A DNA stretch of 5,269 nt, taken from assembly GCA_027325115.1 (NCBI GenBank), contig DAHWFG010000255.1, positions 1 to 5,269 on the forward strand. The letters run 5' to 3'. The DNA comes from JAKBCQ01 sp021807585. GTDB lineage: Bacteria > Planctomycetota > Planctomycetia > Isosphaerales > Isosphaeraceae. The position numbers and the translations under genes were made by a program. Positions 1 to 3,822 of the stretch are shown here, piece by piece (the stretch's first letter is position 1; every line of letters begins with the position of its first letter). The notes below the pieces were generated by a model. The model worked only from the letters and a program-made list of their open reading frames with translations. It made no database searches and was not told the origin of the DNA.

Positions 1-20
1 CCTCGCTTGCGCGTTTTGGG

Positions 21-258
21 GTTGCGCGTTTCCGCGCGGGACGAACAGTAAATCGTTCATTGACAGGAGATTAGATCACAGCTAAGTCGATCATCTCATT
101 GGGCGCCGACGCCGGAAATGCCGTTCGAATACAAGCACGAAGCGCTAGCGAGTGAGTCGTTTTATTTCGAATGTACGCACTCGCTCGCGCTTCGTGCGTG
201 TATTACACATCTATTCACATATGTAGTGTCCATACCGAAGGAAAAGGAAACGCGCAAC
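21..258. repeat. Possible MITE-like unit bounded by 13-bp inverted copies
   Basis: GTTGCGCGTTTCC at 21-33 is exactly reverse-complementary to 246-258, and the pair encloses the large hairpin at 128-204. CTTGCGCGT also occurs as a direct copy just outside, at 6-14 and 266-274. This layout recalls terminal inverted repeats flanked by a target duplication. However, the direct copies are not adjacent to the inverted ones (gaps of 6 and 7 bases), and TTGCGCG-like words recur here. No transposase frame lies inside. It could be coincidence in a low-complexity stretch. Confidence 0.3.
128..204. repeat. Large inverted repeat (27-bp arms), planctomycete-type intergenic element
   Basis: The left arm is 128-154 and the right arm 178-204, separated by 23 bases. 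The arms are reverse complements at 25 of 27 positions. The inner 20 bases (135-154 against 178-197) differ only at position 146. The core GCACGAAGCGC...GCGAGTG resembles a short intergenic repeat I associate with planctomycete genomes; that link is from memory. The single-stranded form would fold into a long GC-rich hairpin. No T-run follows on either strand, so an intrinsic terminator is not supported. A small non-autonomous mobile repeat or REP-like element fits better. TTCGAAT occurs both at the left boundary (124-130) and in the loop (166-172). Confidence 0.8.
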
Positions 259-466
259 TCCAACACTTGCGCGTCGGGTTATTATAATCCAAGATCCGTT
301 GTCTCAGAGATGCTCGCAAGGCGCGTAGAAGTTACAGAAGAAGACTCCAACTTGCGAAAGAATGCGTCTATCTATTTCTTAACGTTATCTTGATATCGGG
401 TTCTAACGGACCGATTCGGCCTTGATCGAAGGCGGGCGACCGAGGCCGAGGTTATCGTCGAACGGC

Positions 467-472
467 GAGGAG
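467..472 (+). promoter_or_regulatory. Shine-Dalgarno sequence of the small gene at 478
   Basis: GAGGAG lies five bases before the ATG at 478. It supports both the start choice and the reality of this short gene. The overlapping minus-strand frame (403-642) is read as its shadow. Confidence 0.65.
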
Positions 473-477
473 CGGCG

Positions 478-687
478 ATGAAACGCATTCGAATCGAGGT
501 CGTCGATCGCGAATATGCGGCGGTTTTGGCGTTTAAAACATCCGCGGATCGCTTCGCTATGATCGCCGATTCTTATCGCACCGCTCGAATGCTCGTCAAG
601 AGCGGTGTTCGGCTTCTCCACCCCGACTGGACTGATTCGCAAATCCGATCAGAAACGGCGAGAAGGATGATGAATGGAACAAATTGA
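478..687 (+). CDS. Small conserved hypothetical protein of planctomycete type (first gene of a nucleotidyltransferase pair)
   Basis: This encodes 69 residues of unknown function. The C-terminal half has the pattern RTAR.LVKSGVR (residues 35-45), HPDWTD (48-53) and an E.ARRM ending (59-64). I recognise this as a small, mostly helical family seen many times per genome in planctomycetes and some cyanobacteria. In such genomes it is usually followed, often with a short overlap, by a minimal nucleotidyltransferase-like protein. That layout is kept here: the partner start codon at 674 overlaps this gene by 14 bases. The pairing recalls small two-component modules such as MNT/HEPN toxin-antitoxin systems, but I see no catalytic motif in this protein, so that comparison is inference. 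The start is fixed by an ATG with a good GAGGAG five bases upstream. The gene appears intact although its partner is broken. Confidence 0.75.
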   Translation: MKRIRIEVVDREYAAVLAFKTSADRFAMIADSYRTARMLVKSGVRLLHPDWTDSQIRSETARRMMNGTN

Positions 688-736
688 TTTCTTACGATAT
701 ACGATTCAGGTCTTGGAGCGGCTTGAAATCATTTAA
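674..736 (+). pseudogene. N-terminal remnant of a nucleotidyltransferase-like partner gene, truncated after 20 codons
   Basis: From the ATG at 674, which overlaps the preceding gene by 14 bases, the frame reads MEQIDFLRYTI.VLERLEI and then stops at TAA (734-736). This closely matches the usual beginning of the small nucleotidyltransferase-like proteins that follow the 69-residue family. In those, LER.EIPY is normally followed at once by a V/A-GS..SG.YGEPR..DIDIV segment holding the metal-binding Asp residues. No such segment is visible after 736 in any plus-strand frame, so the catalytic part is missing rather than frame-shifted. The stop codon sits inside an AT-rich palindrome (727-744), which may mark the deletion or insertion junction. 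Family assignment rests on about 18 residues and on gene order. Confidence 0.6.
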
Positions 737-744
737 AAATGATT
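727..744. repeat. AT-rich palindrome at the truncation point
   Basis: AATCATTT (727-734) and AAATGATT (737-744) are perfect reverse complements separated by AA. The TAA that ends the truncated partner gene lies across the left arm and spacer. It could be a weak hairpin or the scar of a rearrangement. No T-run follows that would make it a clear terminator. Confidence 0.6.
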
Positions 745-1141
745 CGAAACGGATTCCCAACAATCAGCGGGATTGAAACGCGTATCCTTAATGTTGTGTC
801 GAAACCACAATTTGGGAGGGCGAACCTCCTGGTTAGCTATATTATTATGTGTATTATTTTTATCGTTCTCATCGCCGTTTGAGCGGGGATTTTGAGAGGA
901 GGCTCGCAGGCGGGTCCCTCCTCCCGTGCAAAACAATCAAACAAATTAGCATAAAACATGCGCCGATTTGACCGACAATAGGAGGTAGAACCGGGAAAAT
1001 CACTCAGTGATCGATAAGATGGAGATTCCGGGTAGACCCCAATCGCCTCGGCGACTCGATCGTTCTCACGAAAACTCCCGGATCGACTCGGATGTTCCAT
1101 TTTAGGGTTCGATATCGTTTCATTTCCGACCGAGCTTGTGA
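737..1141. other. Non-coding stretch between the convergent small-gene module and the sulfur cluster
   Basis: No gene is supported here. A 47-codon plus-strand frame at 739-882 (hydrophobic end, no ribosome site) and two overlapping minus-strand frames (733-936 and 837-1145) show no recognisable motif. The second begins with a GTG overlapping the TGA of the cysteine desulfurase, but its sequence is of mixed, non-protein-like composition. The stretch is more AT-rich than the cluster, especially 838-870. Its clear structure is a pair of GGAGG/CCTCC hairpins at 814-925. A GGAGG at 971-975 has no start codon within reach. I find no stem followed by a T-run downstream of the desulfurase on the minus strand, so the operon end is undefined. 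Confidence 0.55.
814..925. repeat. Two neighbouring GGAGG/CCTCC hairpins, probable degenerate intergenic repeat
   Basis: The first hairpin is GGAGG (815-819), loop GCGAA, CCTCC (825-829), with an outer G-T pair at 814/830. The second is GAGGAGG (896-902) pairing with CCTCCTC (917-923) around a 14-base loop. They flank an AT-rich spacer. The GGAGGGCGA..CTCC form resembles short dispersed palindromes known from planctomycete and cyanobacterial intergenic DNA (from memory). Neither stem is followed by a T-run. Confidence 0.5.
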
Positions 1142-2299
1142 TCACAAAACCCCCGCGGTGATCTCGTCGAGAGCCCGCAGGAAGGCGTCGATATCGGACC
1201 GAACGCTGAACGCCCCCGGACTGAGCCTGAGCGTGCCGTCGGGAAATGTTCCTAAATTTTTATGAACATACGGAGCGCAGTGCAAACCCGGACGGACCGC
1301 GATCTCGAAACTCGTATCGAGGATCGCGCCGATTTCTTGAGGAGGAACGCCCGCGGGCGCGATCAGCGAAAGCGCGCCGACATGGCTGTTCGGATCCCAT
1401 TTTCCGGCGATCTTCCAGCCGTCGTCGCGTTGATCGTGCGTCCAATCGACGACGTGTTTGAGGAGATCGACCTCGTGCTTGCGTAATACATCGGGACCGC
1501 CGCGGGCCTCGACCCATCGGATTCCGGCCGCGAGCCCAGCGACCCCCAAAACGTTAGGCGTCCCCCCCTCGAGTAAATACGGCAACATTTCGGGCTGGGT
1601 GGGGCTCGCCGAATCGCCCCCCGTTCCTCCTTCGCGCCACGGCCTCGGATTCGCCCTGGCGCCGACATACAGCGCGCCCGTTCCCGTCGGCCCGTATAAC
1701 GATTTATGACCTGGAAATGCGAGCATATCGATCGGCGTGGAACGAAGATCGATCGGCACGACCCCCGCGGATTGCGCCGCGTCGACCAGAAAAAGAGCGT
1801 TCGCCTCGCGGACGATCGCCGCGATCTCGTCGATCGGTTGCACCGTCCCCAGCACGTTGGCGGCGTGAGTGAGCGCGACGAGCCTCGTTTTTGGCGTGAT
1901 CGCGGCGCGAATCGCGGCGGGATCGATGTAACCCGCGCTCGAAGCCAGCCGCGTCAGTTTGATCGTCCCCGCGCGGTTGAGCGCCTCGAGCGGCCTGCTG
2001 ATCGAATTGTGCTCAAGATCCGTTGTGATAACGTGATCACCCTCTTGAATCGTGCCTTTGATCGCGATGTTGAGGGCGTCGGTGCAGTTGAGAGTGAAGA
2101 TCCAGCGATCGGGGGATTCGCCGCCGAAGAGGCGATTGAGCGCGTGGCGAGCGTCGTCGAGCGTGCGCTCGGATTCGAGCGCCATCCGGTGCCCTGCGCG
2201 GCCGGGGTTCGCCAGGGTCGTCCGCGCGAACCGATCGAGCGCTTCGTAGACGGCCTCGGGCTTGGGAAAACTCGTCGCGGCGTTATCCAGATAAATCAT
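1142..2299 (-). CDS. Class V aminotransferase-family cysteine desulfurase
   Basis: This 385-residue PLP enzyme most likely removes sulfur from L-cysteine, leaving an enzyme persulfide and alanine. Its length and motifs fit the NifS/SufS superfamily. The N-terminus is YLDNAATSFPKP (3-14). The PLP-stacking His is H97 in DLEHNS. PLP nitrogen is contacted by D173 in VDAAQS (172-177), and PLP is bound by K199 in GHKS. The carboxylate-binding Arg is R358 in LRLSPG. The catalytic Cys is C341 in RPGLHCAP, placed as in SufS/CsdA-type enzymes. EGGTGGDS and LEGGTPN (223-230, 243-249) are typical of the 'cysteine desulfurase family protein' subgroup. It is the last gene of the cluster, 77 bases after the moeB-like gene, and is the natural sulfur donor for the carrier. 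The ATG at 2299 starts right at the conserved N-terminus although no good Shine-Dalgarno precedes it. A selenocysteine lyase or other class V lyase is possible but less likely because C341 is present. Confidence 0.9.
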   Translation of the reverse strand: MIYLDNAATSFPKPEAVYEALDRFARTTLANPGRAGHRMALESERTLDDARHALNRLFGGESPDRWIFTLNCTDALNIAIKGTIQEGDHVITTDLEHNSISRPLEALNRAGTIKLTRLASSAGYIDPAAIRAAITPKTRLVALTHAANVLGTVQPIDEIAAIVREANALFLVDAAQSAGVVPIDLRSTPIDMLAFPGHKSLYGPTGTGALYVGARANPRPWREGGTGGDSASPTQPEMLPYLLEGGTPNVLGVAGLAAGIRWVEARGGPDVLRKHEVDLLKHVVDWTHDQRDDGWKIAGKWDPNSHVGALSLIAPAGVPPQEIGAILDTSFEIAVRPGLHCAPYVHKNLGTFPDGTLRLSPGAFSVRSDIDAFLRALDEITAGVL

Positions 2300-2376
2300 G
2301 ATTCGGTATCCATGAACAATAAATTGTATTCAATAGATTGCGCAATCACTTGTTGATTACGATCGCGCCGTCGGGC
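2300..2376 (-). promoter_or_regulatory. Intergenic spacer with 12-bp palindrome and TACAAT, possible internal promoter
   Basis: The 77-base gap between the adenylyltransferase and desulfurase genes is AT-rich compared with its surroundings. It contains the perfect palindrome GATTGCGCAATC (2336-2347). Eight bases nearer the gene, minus-strand TACAAT (2323-2328) could serve as a -10 box, giving a leader of under 20 bases. The matching -35 position (AAGTGA) is poor. The palindrome would overlap the promoter core and could be an operator. ATTG/CAAT inversions are frequent throughout this gap. Confidence 0.3.
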
Positions 2377-3438
2377 TCAATTGCCCAGATAGCGCGAATA
2401 GAGGACGCGCGCCTTGGCGACGTCGTTCGTCCCTTTGATGATGGCGCGGCCGTCGGGGAAGACCGTGAATTCGTGGCCGTCGGCGCTGAAACGGAGCATA
2501 AACGCGTTGTGTCGGACCTCGCCCGCGGTTGCGAGCTGCGCCGCGAGGTCGGCGAAATCGAGCGGTTGCGACCGTCGGTGCGCCACCTGCACCGAATTGC
2601 GGCCGCAGAGAGTCGTCGTCCTCGATCCCAAATCCCCCTCGAGCCACTCGAACTTGCGGTGTTTGCAGCACGGGCAATCGACCTTTCCCAGCAAACTCGC
2701 GATCTTGAGCCTGCGGAACGTCCAATCCCAAATGTCGATTGTAATCATCTCTTTATTTAAAGCGTCGTACGCACCGGTGAGGAGCTTGATCGCCTCGACG
2801 GCCTCGAACGATGCGATCACCGCGACCGCGGGCCCCAGAACCCCCGCGGTTTCGCACGTCGCGGTCATTCCGGGAGGGGGAGCGGATTCGACGACACACC
2901 GGACGCAGGGGGTGATTCCGGGGCGGATCGTCATCGTTTGCCCCTCGGACCCGATCACCCCGCCGAAGATCCACGGCAGGTTTTGCTTCACCGCGGCGTC
3001 GTTGATCAGATAACGCGTCTCGAAATTGTCGGTCCCGTCGAGGATCAAATCAACGTCACGTGTTAATTCAATGATATTGGTGTGATCGATATCGGTGACG
3101 ACGGGCTCGATCGTGACGGCGCTGTTGATGTTCCTTAGCTTGCGCGCCGCGGCCTCGGCTTTGGGGAGATTGTCCGAAACGTCGCGCTCGTCGAAGAGAA
3201 CCTGGCGTTGCAGGTTGTGCGTTTCGATGAAATCGCGGTCGACGATCCGTACGAAGCCGACCCCGGCGCGCACCAGGTGATTCGCGAGCACAGTGCCGAG
3301 TGCGCCGCAGCCGCAGATCGTCACGCGGCTCGCCATCAGCTTGCGCTGACCTTCCTCGCCAAGCTGGGGGAAGCGAACCTGTCTGCTGTATCGCTCGATC
3401 GGGTCGGTTCCCGCGGCGCCGTTCACATTCTCCGCCAT
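2377..3438 (-). CDS. moeB: ThiF/MoeB-family adenylyltransferase (E1-like) for a ubiquitin-like sulfur carrier
   Basis: This 353-residue protein should adenylate the C-terminal glycine of a ThiS/MoaD/CysO-type carrier with ATP, preparing it for thiocarboxylation. The N-terminus ERYSRQVRFPQLGEEGQ (15-31) is typical. The nucleotide fold follows: GCGALG (43-48), D67 and D69, NLQRQ with N75 and R78, K93 of LPKAEAA, and DGTDNF (134-139). Zinc is expected on two CxxC pairs, C178/C181 and C255/C258. C195, in TCETAGVLGP, sits in the mobile loop where MoeB/MOCS3 enzymes have a conserved Cys. After the zinc site, residues about 265-353 begin with TTTLCGRNSVQV and form a small extra domain instead of the rhodanese domain of MoeZ/MOCS3. 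The ATG has GGAG six bases upstream. It lies 79 bases after the carrier gene, so the carrier is the obvious substrate. 'MoeB' is the customary name; a true molybdopterin role is not shown. Confidence 0.9.
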   Translation of the reverse strand: MAENVNGAAGTDPIERYSRQVRFPQLGEEGQRKLMASRVTICGCGALGTVLANHLVRAGVGFVRIVDRDFIETHNLQRQVLFDERDVSDNLPKAEAAARKLRNINSAVTIEPVVTDIDHTNIIELTRDVDLILDGTDNFETRYLINDAAVKQNLPWIFGGVIGSEGQTMTIRPGITPCVRCVVESAPPPGMTATCETAGVLGPAVAVIASFEAVEAIKLLTGAYDALNKEMITIDIWDWTFRRLKIASLLGKVDCPCCKHRKFEWLEGDLGSRTTTLCGRNSVQVAHRRSQPLDFADLAAQLATAGEVRHNAFMLRFSADGHEFTVFPDGRAIIKGTNDVAKARVLYSRYLGN

Positions 3439-3444
3439 CGCAAG

Positions 3445-3448
3445 CTCC
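3445..3448 (-). promoter_or_regulatory. Shine-Dalgarno sequence of the adenylyltransferase gene
   Basis: Minus-strand GGAG is separated by six bases from the ATG at 3438. It fixes the start and excludes a longer version. A hairpin lies just upstream (3454-3477). Confidence 0.6.
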
Positions 3449-3453
3449 AGTGG

Positions 3454-3477
3454 CGCGGGAACGTTCTTCGTCCCGCG
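3454..3477. repeat. Short GC hairpin in the carrier-adenylyltransferase gap
   Basis: CGCGGGA (3454-3460) and TCCCGCG (3471-3477) are perfect reverse complements around a 10-base loop, ending five bases upstream of the GGAG ribosome site. There is no T-run, so it may be an mRNA processing or stability stem that separates expression of the carrier from that of its activating enzyme. It could also be chance in GC-rich DNA. Confidence 0.35.
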
Positions 3478-3517
3478 TCGGTTCGGTTCGTTCGGGTCGA
3501 TTCCAATGACGCTCGTC

Positions 3518-3787
3518 TCAACCCCCCGCGACCGCGGGGATGATGCTCACCTCGTCGCGATCGGCGACGGGGGTGTCGAGATCGTCAAGATAGCGAATGT
3601 CTTCATTATTAACATAAATATTGACGAATCTTCTCAGTTCGCCGCCGTCGAGCACGCGGTCGCGGATCTCGGGGAATTTTTCGCCGAGCTTATCGAGGAC
3701 CTCGCGGACCGAGGCCCCCGTCGTTTCGACGCTGTCGAGCCCTCCCGCGTGCGGACGAAGCGGAGTCGGAATTCGAATCACCGGCAT
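3518..3787 (-). CDS. CysO/MoaD/ThiS-family ubiquitin-like sulfur carrier protein
   Basis: This 89-residue beta-grasp protein would carry sulfur as a thiocarboxylate on its C-terminal glycine. It ends exactly in AVAGG (85-89), so no trimming is needed to expose the Gly-Gly. IPTPLRPHAGG (6-16), RFVNIYVNNEDIR (53-65) and IIPAVAGG (82-89) closely match what I remember of Mycobacterium tuberculosis CysO. They match better than E. coli MoaD or ThiS, which lack the LRPH...GG and VNIYVN.ED segments. The ATG at 3787 has AAGGG seven bases upstream (3795-3799) and begins at the conserved N-terminus. An upstream in-frame TTG at 3826 would add 13 unconserved residues and overlap the thrC stop. The gene starts 35 bases after the thrC-like gene and precedes the activating enzyme, so all three are probably co-transcribed. 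The likely role is sulfur donation to the neighbouring PLP enzyme. A molybdopterin or thiamine role is possible but less favoured. Confidence 0.9.
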   Translation of the reverse strand: MPVIRIPTPLRPHAGGLDSVETTGASVREVLDKLGEKFPEIRDRVLDGGELRRFVNIYVNNEDIRYLDDLDTPVADRDEVSIIPAVAGG

Positions 3788-3822
3788 GAGTTTACCCTTG
3801 CAAAATTCGGATGTACTTGAAA

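Larger units (their letters stand above)
1..477. other. Gene-poor intergenic stretch rich in inverted repeats
   Basis: This stretch has no convincing gene. A 91-codon open frame at 118-393 runs straight through both arms of the large inverted repeat (128-204) and its translation has no recognisable motif, so it is not called. The visible structure is the large hairpin, an outer pair of 13-base inverted copies (21-33 and 246-258), and a TATAAT at 283-288 that has no good -35 box at normal spacing. A small GCCTT/AAGGC stem lies at 419-433. The last bases lead into the Shine-Dalgarno sequence of the small gene at 478. Confidence 0.6.

Noticed and set aside
118..393. 91-codon plus-strand open frame
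   Set aside because: It runs through both arms of the large inverted repeat, has no ribosome site and shows no recognisable motif.
419..433. GCCTT/AAGGC hairpin as a terminator
   Set aside because: Only 5 bp, no T-run, and no gene ending just before it.
403..642. 79-codon minus-strand open frame
   Set aside because: It is antisense to the small gene at 478-687, which has a Shine-Dalgarno sequence and a recognisable family signature.
741..805. Possible CRISPR-like repeats: three GAAAC words including GGGATTGAAAC, about 26-29 bases apart
   Set aside because: Sequence before each GAAAC differs completely, so there is no real repeat unit and no array.
739..882. 47-codon plus-strand frame with a hydrophobic C-terminal segment
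   Set aside because: There is no ribosome site, and the hydrophobic residues come from an AT-rich stretch between two hairpins.
837..1145. Minus-strand frame whose GTG overlaps the desulfurase TGA, looking like a fifth operon gene
   Set aside because: The GTGA overlap is suggestive, but the translation has no family features, ends in an AT-rich Ile run and crosses the hairpin repeats.
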